From NCBI RefSeq assembly GCF_000739735.1, contig NZ_BBJF01000017.1:124001-188000 (forward strand): a DNA stretch of 64,000 nucleotides, in the 5' to 3' direction. The notes beneath the pieces were generated by a model. The model ran no database searches. It was not told the origin of the DNA and saw only the letters and a list, made by a program, of their open reading frames with translations. Shown here piece by piece: positions 16,407 to 24,284 of this stretch. This stretch comes from Paraburkholderia ginsengisoli NBRC 100965 (lineage in GTDB: Bacteria; Pseudomonadota; Gammaproteobacteria; Burkholderiales; Burkholderiaceae). The translations under genes and the position numbers were made by a program. Each line of letters starts with the position of its first letter. The first letter of the stretch is position 1.

Positions 16407-17627
16407 TTAGCGTTTCTGCGCCAACGGCAAGTCGAACGCACCGCGATCGTAAGCCTCGCAATACGCTTTCCAGTCCGCCGCGACCTGCGTCGCGGATTGC
16501 GTCGCGAGTTCGATCAGCGGCATCTGCCAGTCCGTGCGATTGCCGAAGGCGATCAGCTCGTCGGCGATCGACGACCTCTGCCGGCCGCCGCTGCGCAGGT
16601 GCGCCCACGCGCTCAACTCGGCCATGCTGTTGATCACCGCTTCGAGCCGCGGCAGTTTGCCGTTCCAGTCGCTCAACGCGACGCGGTCTTCGGAGGGCTG
16701 CAAACTGCGCAGCACGTACGAGCGCTGATTGAAATCGACCGCATGCAAAAACGCCTGCGAGACCGCCTGATTGCGCCGCTGAACTTCGACGACGCGCTGC
16801 GCCTCGCTCTGCCATTGCGGCTGCGGCGTACGCAGATGCGGCGCGACCGACGAAGGCAGCGCCTCTTTCAGGTCGATCAGATAATTGCCGTCCGGCGAGC
16901 CCTTGCCTTCGACGAGAATCACATAGCGGTCCACGCCGAGACTGCCCGTGCCCGCGATTCGCCGCGCGACGTCGAGGATGCGATAGAAGTCGGGGTTCGG
17001 CTCGCCCGCCGCGAAGCGCTGCATGAACTGCGTGACGGCCGCGCGCTGTTCGTCGTTCACGGGCAGCGCTTTCTTGCCGTCCACTTTCAGTGCGCGCGAC
17101 TTGCCCTTGAGCACCGTGCGCCGGTCCAGGTGCGCCGCGCGGGTGCGGCTCGCGAGCGCGTCGAACAGATCGCGCACCATGCCGAGCGCGGTCTCTGTTT
17201 CGATCCAGCGCGACTTGCCGAACGCGAGCGCCGCGCCATACGCATCCACCGCCGTGTGGCACAGCGCCAGCGCCTGCGCGCGGCTCAGCTTGAGATCGGC
17301 CGCGCCGACCAGCACGCTCGTGAGCAGCCGCACCAGTTCGCACAGGGCGGGCGCGAGACACGCTTCGTCGAAGTCGTTGTTGTCGAAGTAGATCAGGCGA
17401 TTGTCGGCCTTGTAGCTGCCGAAATTTTCGAGGTGCATGTCGCCGCAAATCCACACCGGCGGCGAGTCGTCGAGCACCTGCGCGCGCGGCAAACGTTGAT
17501 AGAACAGATGACAGGTGCCGCGCAAAAACACGAACGGCGAAGTACGCATGGCTTTGTATTTCATCGCGAGCCGTTCGGGATCGCGACCGGCGTTGAAACT
17601 GGCGATGATCTGGTCGATGTCGGACAT
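16407..17627 (-). CDS. DUF2252 family protein, 406 aa
   Basis: Member of the DUF2252 family, distantly kinase-like and of unknown function. Recognisable family segments are MKYKAMRTSPFVFLRGTCHL near the N-terminus, then VWICGDMHLENFGSYK and IYFDNNDFDEACLAP. The His/Glu/Asp-rich GDxHxxNFG and NDFD motifs resemble the catalytic and metal sites of aminoglycoside-phosphotransferase-like kinases. The start at MSDIDQIIASF was chosen because a 72-codon upstream extension is arginine-rich filler. It is probably cytoplasmic. It lies 86 bp downstream of an exported hypothetical on the same strand. A function cannot be assigned. Confidence 0.85.
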   Translation of the reverse strand: MSDIDQIIASFNAGRDPERLAMKYKAMRTSPFVFLRGTCHLFYQRLPRAQVLDDSPPVWICGDMHLENFGSYKADNRLIYFDNNDFDEACLAPALCELVRLLTSVLVGAADLKLSRAQALALCHTAVDAYGAALAFGKSRWIETETALGMVRDLFDALASRTRAAHLDRRTVLKGKSRALKVDGKKALPVNDEQRAAVTQFMQRFAAGEPNPDFYRILDVARRIAGTGSLGVDRYVILVEGKGSPDGNYLIDLKEALPSSVAPHLRTPQPQWQSEAQRVVEVQRRNQAVSQAFLHAVDFNQRSYVLRSLQPSEDRVALSDWNGKLPRLEAVINSMAELSAWAHLRSGGRQRSSIADELIAFGNRTDWQMPLIELATQSATQVAADWKAYCEAYDRGAFDLPLAQKR

Positions 17628-17713
17628 GGGCGTTCCGTTCAATGTGCGCGATGCGGGTCGGTGCGGTTCGCTGCGGTTCGGCACGGCGACGCACGCGAAG
17701 CGTCCGCCATCGG

Positions 17714-18646
17714 CTACCGCCCCGTCATCAGATAGTAACGTCCGTCGGCGCTCACGTTGAAGCCGAAACCGCACGCCGTCGGCGAGCCCCGCGTGAGCAC
17801 ATCGAGCGTTTCCGGCGCGGCGAGCCGGAACTCGATCAGGCATTTGTCGTTGCGCTGCTCGTACGGCGCGAGGCTAGCGATCTTCGCGGTGGCATCGATC
17901 GGCGCGTCGCCGCCGGCATCGGTCATCGGCACGCGCGCCACGCCGTCGAAGAAACGCACATGCGCCGACATGCTGCCCATGTTCGCACTCGGCAAGCCGT
18001 CCGGGCTGACGGTCGGATAAACGAAATCGCCGTCGATCCGGTAGACGCCGCGCCGCCCTTTCACCGGCTTCACGTCGATGCTGTTCCACGCGCCGAAGAA
18101 CATGTAGCGGCTAAAGCGTGCGCCGCCCGGCGGGATACCCGTCACCTCGGCCTTGTGCGCGATCGCCTCCAGACGCTGACGCGCGGCGGCCACCGCGCGG
18201 CCGAGCAACGCGTCGTTCGGATAGTCGTCGCCACGGCTCACCGCGCTCCGGTAGTAGGCGCGCGCGTCGGAGTAGGCGCCCAGCTTCTGCTGCACGTCGC
18301 CCTGATGAACGAGTGCCATCGCCACGCGCGCCCGCGCGGAGCTGGTCGCTTTCGGCGAGTTCTCCTCGGCGGCCCGCATCGCCGTGGCTTCGGCGAGCGC
18401 GGCTTCCATCGCGACCAGCGACTGCGCGTCCTTCACGCGGCCCGCTTCGAGCGCGGCCACGCCGAGCGCCGCGCACGACGCGTTAGTGCGGCACGCGACG
18501 TCCTTGCCCGCGAGCAGGTTGCGTCGATACAGCTCGGCGCGCGATTCCGCAGGCTGCGTCTGCGCCGCGGCGAACGCCGGCAGCAGCGCGGCACTCGCGC
18601 CCAGTACGGCAACCACGGCGAAGGCGAACACGGTTCTGACGTTCAT
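17714..18646 (-). CDS. Exported protein of unknown function with helical-repeat N-half, 310 aa
   Basis: Not recognised. Signal peptide MNVRTVFAFAVVAVLGASAA to LLPAFAAAQ, with cleavage likely after AFA or AAA. Residues about 30-150 are alanine-rich helices that look like tetratricopeptide-type repeats (AALGVAALEAGRVKDAQSL; ARVAMALVHQGDVQQKLGAY). The C-half is beta-rich and contains FFGAWNSIDVKPVKGRRGVY and two isolated cysteines. The start was set at the signal peptide rather than 75 codons upstream. It is probably periplasmic. It precedes the DUF2252 gene by 86 bp and may be its operon partner. Confidence 0.75.
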   Translation of the reverse strand: MNVRTVFAFAVVAVLGASAALLPAFAAAQTQPAESRAELYRRNLLAGKDVACRTNASCAALGVAALEAGRVKDAQSLVAMEAALAEATAMRAAEENSPKATSSARARVAMALVHQGDVQQKLGAYSDARAYYRSAVSRGDDYPNDALLGRAVAAARQRLEAIAHKAEVTGIPPGGARFSRYMFFGAWNSIDVKPVKGRRGVYRIDGDFVYPTVSPDGLPSANMGSMSAHVRFFDGVARVPMTDAGGDAPIDATAKIASLAPYEQRNDKCLIEFRLAAPETLDVLTRGSPTACGFGFNVSADGRYYLMTGR

Positions 18647-18886
18647 GGGCAAAGCATACGATGGGTCATGCGTGTCGACGGGCCGCTTCGAATATAGCGT
18701 TGTACGGTCGGATGCGCGACACGCTCGACGCGCGCCGGCGCGGACGCTGGCCGTGATGCTGACAGAAAAGCGGCGCTTGCGCGAACCAGGCCGAACGCCA
18801 CCCACCGTCGCAGAAGCAAACAAATGGCCGGGAAGCCGCGACGCGACGCGCTTCGGCGTGAACTCGCACACCCCGCGAGCCCACCG

Positions 18887-19852
18887 TCAGGCCGCGTCCT
18901 GCGTGCCGAACTTCCTGCGATACGCGCCGGGGCTCGTCAGCGCGATCCGCCGGAAATGCCGCCGCAACGATTCCTCGGAACCGAAGCCGGCCAGCTCCGC
19001 GACGCGCGCCATCGGCAACGGCGTCGGCGCTTCGAGCAGTTCGCGCGCGATCGCCACCCGTTCGCGCACGACCCATTCATACGGCGCCATGCCGGTGGCG
19101 TCGCGAAACTGGCGCTGCAATGTGCGTGGACTCATCGCCGCGCGCTCGGCGAGCGAGCGCAGCGTGTGCGGCGCAGCCGGATGACCGCGCACCCAGTCCA
19201 TCAGCTTCGCGAGACGGCCGCTGTCGTCCTGCGGCATCGGACGCGGCACGAACTGCGCCTGCCCGCCCTCGCGATGCGGCGGCACCACGAGGCGCTGCGC
19301 GACCCGATTCGCCACCGCGCCGCCATGATCGCGGCGCACCAGATGCAGCAGCATATCGAGCCCCGCCGCCGATCCCGCCGACGTGATGATCCGCCCTGCG
19401 TCGACATAGAGCGCATCCGGCCGCACGCTCAACTGCGGATAGCGCTGCTGCAATTTTTCAGCGTAGCGCCAGTGGGTCGTGACGGTCTTGCCGTCGAGCA
19501 CGCCCGCGGCCGCGAGCACGAACACGCCGGAACAGATCGAACACAAACGCGCGCCGCGCTCGTAGGCGGCGCGAATCTTTTCTAGCAGCGGTTCGGGCGG
19601 CACTTCGTCCGCGTCGCGCCAGCCGGGGACGACGATGGTGTCGGCCTGTTCCAGCAGTTCGAGCGTGTACGGCGCGGCGATCGTGATACCGCCCGCCGCG
19701 CGGATCGGACCGGCTTCGCCCGCACAGACCGCGAAGCGATACCAGTCGATGCCGAGTTCGGGACGTTCGAGCGCGAACAGTTCGGTCACGCAGCCGAATT
19801 CGAAGGTGCAGAGCCGGTCGTAAGCCAGCGCGACGACAAGGTGATTGTGCAT
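18887..19852 (-). CDS. GlxA/FtrA-like AraC-family transcriptional regulator, 321 aa
   Basis: Regulator with an N-terminal DJ-1/PfpI (class I amidotransferase-like) domain, about residues 1-170, containing the nucleophile-elbow-like CSICSGVFVLAAAG. The C-terminal AraC/XylS part has two helix-turn-helix units (TLRSLAERAAMSPRTLQRQF and MARVAELAGFGSEESLRRHF). This architecture is that of GlxA/FtrA-type regulators; the N-terminal domain is assumed to sense a metabolite. Length is normal. No catabolic gene is adjacent, so the target is unknown. It is divergent from the gap before gcd. Confidence 0.92.
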   Translation of the reverse strand: MHNHLVVALAYDRLCTFEFGCVTELFALERPELGIDWYRFAVCAGEAGPIRAAGGITIAAPYTLELLEQADTIVVPGWRDADEVPPEPLLEKIRAAYERGARLCSICSGVFVLAAAGVLDGKTVTTHWRYAEKLQQRYPQLSVRPDALYVDAGRIITSAGSAAGLDMLLHLVRRDHGGAVANRVAQRLVVPPHREGGQAQFVPRPMPQDDSGRLAKLMDWVRGHPAAPHTLRSLAERAAMSPRTLQRQFRDATGMAPYEWVVRERVAIARELLEAPTPLPMARVAELAGFGSEESLRRHFRRIALTSPGAYRRKFGTQDAA

Positions 19853-20501
19853 GGCGCGATGTTACCGGAGATCGGAAATCGCGCCGGAAGGTGGCGGGAG
19901 TTGATCGACTGGACCATGACACGCGGAGTGCCAGGCTAACCAGATCGTTAAAAATATGGAATCGATGCTTGCAATTTCAGATAAAAATTTCAGACAGATA
20001 ACGCCGAGAATAGGCTTCACGTCCCTCAACAAACGGTCCGGCCGCGTTGGCAGACGTCAATTCTCCGTTTGTATTAAAATGTACGAACTAGTTAGTTGCT
20101 AGCACAAAACGCCGCCGGGGTGATTGACTCGCGTCAACGTGTCACTGGTTGCGGAGACCGCGCCCACACCCGGCTTCGGTTGTTCTCCGCGAGCAACCCA
20201 CGTGTCCGATCCGGCGTGCGACGCAAAGCAATGCGCGCCCAGGCATCCACGAAATCACAGGCGGTGGCTCGCCTCGATCCGGTGCCACGGCGCGGACGGG
20301 CGCTCTCCTAGCCCAAGGTATTCGTTGCCGCGCGCGATGAACTAGCTAGACCACTCCGGAAGCCCTGACCGGTTTCCTGCACGAGCCGATTCATCACCGC
20401 CGGAGCCCAGCGCCCCGGCTTCACGACCAGGCCCATGCACGCCGCCCACTTCAGGCGGCCGTTTGCATGCGCTCATTTTTGCGTATTTATGAAGACAAGC
20501 A
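19853..20501. other. 649-bp stretch without a complete gene, holding a TetR-like operator and a possible gene remnant
   Basis: No full-length gene is convincing here. It contains AT-rich sequence at 19940-20080, an operator-like palindrome at 20083-20096, and an open 54-codon minus-strand frame (20308-20472) with no suitable start whose translation looks protein-like (GLVVKPGRWAPAVMNRLV). This may be the scar of a lost TetR-controlled locus. The region must also carry the gcd promoter and the promoter of the regulator at 18887-19852. Confidence 0.5.
20083..20096. promoter_or_regulatory. Orphan TetR-type operator-like palindrome
   Basis: ACGAACTAGTTAGT is a palindrome centred on CTAG with one mismatched pair, next to TAAAAT (20075-20080), a fair -10 hexamer. 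Sites of this form are typical of TetR-family repressors placed at promoters. No tetR gene or obvious target gene lies beside it. Confidence 0.5.
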
Positions 20502-22922
20502 ATGTCCAAGCAAACTCAAACTAAGCCACCATCGACGGCGGCCCGCGTCGGTCTGTCCGTCGTGGGTGCGCTGGGCCTCCTGCTCGGCCTGTATTTCGCA
20601 ATTGGCGGCGGCGTGCTCATCGCCCGCGGCGGCTCCTGGTATTACCTGCTGATAGGCCTCGCTCTCTGCGTGACCGGCATCCAGTTTGCGCGACGCCGCT
20701 CGAACGCCTACGTGATCCTCATGATCGCGGTCATCGCAACCGCGCTGTGGGCCGTGTGGGAAAGCGGTATCGACTTCTGGCCGCTGCAGACGCGCATCTT
20801 CATGTTCACGATGATCGCCATGCTGCTCGCGCCCGTCTATCCGGCACTGCGCCGCTTCGAGGGCAAGAGCCCCGCGAAGGCCGCGGCGTGGACGGTCGGC
20901 CTTGTGCTGCTGGCCTGCAACGCGCTGTTCGTGTACGGCATGTTCATTCCGCACGGGACGTTCGGCACCGAGTCGAACACCCCGCTCGCGAGGAACCACG
21001 CCGGCGCCGGCGACTGGTCCGCATACGGACACTCGGCCGGCGGCGACCGTTTCGTGGGTCTGCCGCAAATCAATCGCGACAACGTGAAGGACCTGCAGGT
21101 CGCGTGGACCTTCCACACCGGCGACGTGCCGCTCAGCCCGGCCGGCGGCGGCGCGGAAGACCAGGAAACGCCGTTGCAGATCGGCGACACGCTGTTCGTG
21201 TGCTCGCCGCACAACACGGTGATCGCGCTCGACGCCGCGAGCGGTCACGAGAAGTGGCGTCATGAATTCCCGAGCAAGACGACCGTGTGGGTGCGTTGCC
21301 GCGGCCTCGCGTACTTCGATACGACGAAGCCGGTGCAGCAGCCGGGCGTCAGCGGTTCGACACCGGTCACGCCGGTTGCGCTGCCGGCCGATCAGGCCGC
21401 GTGCCGTCGCCGCATCTTCATGAACACGATCGACGCGAAGCTCGTCGCGCTCGACGCGGACACGGGCAAGCTGTGCGCGGACTTCGGCGAGAACGGCGTG
21501 ATCGACCTGAAGGCCGGCCTGGGCAACGCAGCGGATCCGCTCTATGAGCTGACCTCGCCGCCGACCGTCGCGGGCACGACCATCGTCGTGGGCGGCCGCG
21601 TCGCCGACAACGTGTCGCTCGACATGCCGGGCGGCGTGATCCGCGGCTTCGACGTGATCACGGGCGCGATGAAGTGGGCGTTCGATCCGGGCAATCCGCA
21701 GGACAAGCAGGCTCCGTCAGCGGGCAAGACGTTCGTGCGCTCGACGCCCAACGTGTGGGCGCCGATGTCCTATGACGCGGCGTCGAACACGGTGTACATG
21801 CCGGTCGGCAATGCGGCGATCGATCTGTGGGGCGCGAAGCGCACCGCGCTCGACGAGTCGTACGGCGCGTCGATTCTCGCGCTCGACGCGACGACGGGCG
21901 CCGAGAAGTGGCATTACCAGACCGTCCACCACGATCTGTGGGACTACGACGTGCCGATGCAACCGACGCTGATCGACTTCCCGGTCGACGGCAAGACGGT
22001 GCCGGCGCTCGTCGTCGGCACGAAGATGGGCCAGTTGTTCGTGCTCGACCGTCTGACCGGCAAGCCGCTGACGAAGGTGATCGAACAGCCGGTGAAGACC
22101 GCGACGATCCCGGGCGAGCCGTATGCGAAGACCCAGCCGGTGTCGGTCGGCATGCCGCAGATCGGCGCGGAAGTGCTGAAGGGCGCCGACATGTGGGGGA
22201 TGACGCCGGTCGACCAGATGATGTGCCGGATCGCTTTCCACGGCATGCGTTATGACGGACTGTTCACCGCGCCCGATACCGACACGTCGCTGAGCTTCCC
22301 CGGCTCGCTCGGCGGGATGAACTGGGGCGGCCTGTCGTACGATCCGGACGCGGGCATGATCTTCGTGAACGACATGCGACTCGGTCTGTGGGTGCACCTC
22401 GTCAAGGAAGAGAATCGCGGCGGCAAGTCGGACGGCAACGAAGCGGTGAACGCGGGCATGGGCGCGGTGCCGCTCGGCGGCACGCCGTACTCGGTGACCA
22501 AGGACCGCTTCTTCTCGCCGCTCGGCATCCCTTGCCAGAAGCCGCCGTTCGGCAGCCTGACGGCCATCGACCTGAAGACGCGCAGCATCGCGTGGCAAGT
22601 GCCGCTCGGCACGGTGCGCGACACGCGCCTCGCCGGCGTGCAGATGCACATGCCGACCCCGATCGGGATGCCGACGATCGGCGGCTCGCTGAGCACCGGC
22701 GGCGGTCTCGTGTTCTTCGCCGCGACCCAGGATTACTACCTGCGCGCGTTCGACAGTTCGACCGGCAAGGAAGTCTGGAAGGCCCGCCTGCCGGTGGGTA
22801 GCCAGGGCACGCCGATGAGCTACGAGCTCAATGGCCGGCAGTACATCGTGATCTCGGCGGGCGGCGCGCGTCAGTCGCCGGATCGCGGCGATTACGTGAT
22901 CGCCTACGCGCTGCCGCGATAA
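20502..22922 (+). CDS. gcd: Membrane-bound PQQ-dependent glucose dehydrogenase, 806 aa
   Basis: Quinoprotein dehydrogenase of the glucose/quinate/shikimate group. It oxidises glucose (or a related polyol) in the periplasm and passes electrons to ubiquinone. The N-terminal 140 residues have five hydrophobic helices anchoring it to the inner membrane. From about residue 165 a beta-propeller begins (WSAYGHSAGGDRFVGLPQIN) with tryptophan-dock repeats such as VIALDAASGHEKWRHEF and ILALDATTGAEKWHYQTVHH, the latter containing the active-site-type HHDLWDYD. The C-terminal LPVGSQGTPMSYELNGRQY is standard. Length (about 800) matches Gcd. PQQ synthesis genes are not in the window. A strong terminator follows at 22986. 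Quinate/shikimate specificity is a less likely alternative. Confidence 0.9.
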   Translation: MSKQTQTKPPSTAARVGLSVVGALGLLLGLYFAIGGGVLIARGGSWYYLLIGLALCVTGIQFARRRSNAYVILMIAVIATALWAVWESGIDFWPLQTRIFMFTMIAMLLAPVYPALRRFEGKSPAKAAAWTVGLVLLACNALFVYGMFIPHGTFGTESNTPLARNHAGAGDWSAYGHSAGGDRFVGLPQINRDNVKDLQVAWTFHTGDVPLSPAGGGAEDQETPLQIGDTLFVCSPHNTVIALDAASGHEKWRHEFPSKTTVWVRCRGLAYFDTTKPVQQPGVSGSTPVTPVALPADQAACRRRIFMNTIDAKLVALDADTGKLCADFGENGVIDLKAGLGNAADPLYELTSPPTVAGTTIVVGGRVADNVSLDMPGGVIRGFDVITGAMKWAFDPGNPQDKQAPSAGKTFVRSTPNVWAPMSYDAASNTVYMPVGNAAIDLWGAKRTALDESYGASILALDATTGAEKWHYQTVHHDLWDYDVPMQPTLIDFPVDGKTVPALVVGTKMGQLFVLDRLTGKPLTKVIEQPVKTATIPGEPYAKTQPVSVGMPQIGAEVLKGADMWGMTPVDQMMCRIAFHGMRYDGLFTAPDTDTSLSFPGSLGGMNWGGLSYDPDAGMIFVNDMRLGLWVHLVKEENRGGKSDGNEAVNAGMGAVPLGGTPYSVTKDRFFSPLGIPCQKPPFGSLTAIDLKTRSIAWQVPLGTVRDTRLAGVQMHMPTPIGMPTIGGSLSTGGGLVFFAATQDYYLRAFDSSTGKEVWKARLPVGSQGTPMSYELNGRQYIVISAGGARQSPDRGDYVIAYALPR

Positions 22923-22938
22923 CGCGCGGCGCGAGAGC

Positions 22939-22969
22939 CTGAAGCGCGGTACATTCTCTGGCGCTTCAG
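22939..22969 (+). terminator. GC-rich hairpin immediately after gcd
   Basis: CTGAAGCGC (22939-22947) and GCGCTTCAG (22961-22969) form a perfect 9-bp stem with a 13-nt loop, 17 nt after the gcd stop. There is no U run. It may protect the transcript's 3' end upstream of the true terminator at 22986. Confidence 0.45.
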
Positions 22970-22985
22970 CGCGTGCAACCCTGTC

Positions 22986-23030
22986 AACGGCATGCCGCCG
23001 ACCAAGCTACAAGTCGGGCATGCCGTTTTT
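22986..23030 (+). terminator. Strong Rho-independent terminator of gcd
   Basis: AACGGCATGCC (22986-22996) pairs perfectly with GGCATGCCGTT (23017-23027). The 20-nt loop can itself pair (CGAC/GTCG). The hairpin ends in TTTTT. This is a convincing terminator 64 nt past the gcd stop, separating gcd from the porin. Confidence 0.9.
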
Positions 23031-23089
23031 CATGCGAGCTTCTCGTGCGATCCCAGCGTCGCATCGCATGCGGTATTCTCTCTGCCCAT

Positions 23090-24205
23090 ATGAAACATTC
23101 ACCACTGGCGCTCCCGGTACGCTACGGCGCATCGCGCGGCTCTCGCGAACGCGAATCCTCACGCAACGCGCCGAACTCATTGGGCCGGCTCGCGCGGCGC
23201 ACGTCGGCGATGCTGGCCGTGTTCGCGGCGCACGCCGTGACGGCCCACGCGCAGAGCTCGGTCACACTGTACGGCGCGCTCGACACCAGCATCGAAATCA
23301 CCAACCCCGGTGCGGGCTACGTGGCGCGCATGGACTCCGGCGCCTATCGCGGCTCGCGCTTCGGCTTGCGTGGCGCGGAAGACATCGGCAACGGCGTCAA
23401 GATCCTGTTCGACCTGGAGAACGGTTTCAGCTCGGGCAACGGCACGCTCGCCGTCGCCGATACGATCTTCAATCGCCAGGCGTGGATCGGCGCGTCGACG
23501 CCCTACGGCACTGTGCGCGTCGGCCGTCAATACTCACCGATCTACATCCCGTTCAAGGGCCAGCTCGACGCGTTCGGCGCGGGTACGATCGCCTCGGGGC
23601 TCGACAATCTCTCGAAGATTACGCCGTACGAGAGCAACGCGATCACGTATCTGTCGCCCGAATTCCACGGCTTCTCGACGACGTTAATGGCCTCGCTGCG
23701 CGACGCGGCCGACGGCGACGGCAACGGCCTTGCCGGCCACATCGAAACCGTCGCGTGGCGCAACGGGCCGTTCCGCATTTCCTACGCGCATCAGCAGACG
23801 CACGGCGACGGCGCGTTGCGCGCCAACCTCGGCGGCGTGTCGTACGTGTACGGACCGGTCACCGGCTTCCTGTCGTTCTTCAATGGCGACGGCGGCACGC
23901 CGCGCTATCACAACGACGGTGTATCGGTGTCGGCGCGCTACGCGGTCAGTGGACGCCTGCGCGCGTCGCTCGGTTACACCTATTTGCGCGACCGCTCGGG
24001 CGGTGACGACAATGCCGATCAGTTCAGCGCGGCCTGCGAATACGACCTGTCCAAACGCGTGCTGCTGTACGCAAGCGCGGGCTGGTTGCGAAATCACGGC
24101 GACGCCGAATTCACGCTCAAAGGCGTGAACGTCACGGGCCTCACGCCGTCGTGGCCGGGCGCGAGTGTGCGCGGCGTGCAGTTCGGCATGATCAACCGCT
24201 TCTAG
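23090..24205 (+). CDS. Outer-membrane porin (Burkholderia OmpC-like family), about 371 aa
   Basis: Trimeric diffusion porin. The mature N-terminus SSVTLYGALDTSIEI follows the signal-cleavage context AVTAHAQ. Family features are GSRFGLRGAEDIGNGVKILF (first strands), RQAWIGASTPYGTVRVGRQY (loop L2/L3 region) and a C-terminal phenylalanine in VQFGMINRF, needed for outer-membrane assembly. The start is uncertain: the ATG at 23090 gives an unusually long, arginine-rich n-region of about 40 residues before the hydrophobic core, and no clear ribosome-binding site is visible. A start just before MLAVFAAHAVTAHAQ would leave too short a signal peptide. Substrate range is unknown. Confidence 0.85.
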   Translation: MKHSPLALPVRYGASRGSRERESSRNAPNSLGRLARRTSAMLAVFAAHAVTAHAQSSVTLYGALDTSIEITNPGAGYVARMDSGAYRGSRFGLRGAEDIGNGVKILFDLENGFSSGNGTLAVADTIFNRQAWIGASTPYGTVRVGRQYSPIYIPFKGQLDAFGAGTIASGLDNLSKITPYESNAITYLSPEFHGFSTTLMASLRDAADGDGNGLAGHIETVAWRNGPFRISYAHQQTHGDGALRANLGGVSYVYGPVTGFLSFFNGDGGTPRYHNDGVSVSARYAVSGRLRASLGYTYLRDRSGGDDNADQFSAACEYDLSKRVLLYASAGWLRNHGDAEFTLKGVNVTGLTPSWPGASVRGVQFGMINRF

Positions 24206-24232
24206 ATCGACGCGCGTGACCGAATAAAAAAC

Positions 24233-24254
24233 GGGCGGCCTGCACAGGCCGCCC
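24233..24254 (-). terminator. Terminator of the glycerol ABC operon (converging with porin)
   Basis: GGGCGGCCT and AGGCCGCCC pair perfectly over 9 bp with a GCAC loop. On the minus strand the stem is followed by six U residues (A run at 24226-24231). It lies 30 nt beyond the binding-protein stop. It may also help end porin transcription, although no U run exists on that side. Confidence 0.9.
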
Positions 24255-24284
24255 GCTTCAAACCCTCTTGCGTTACCGCGTCGA

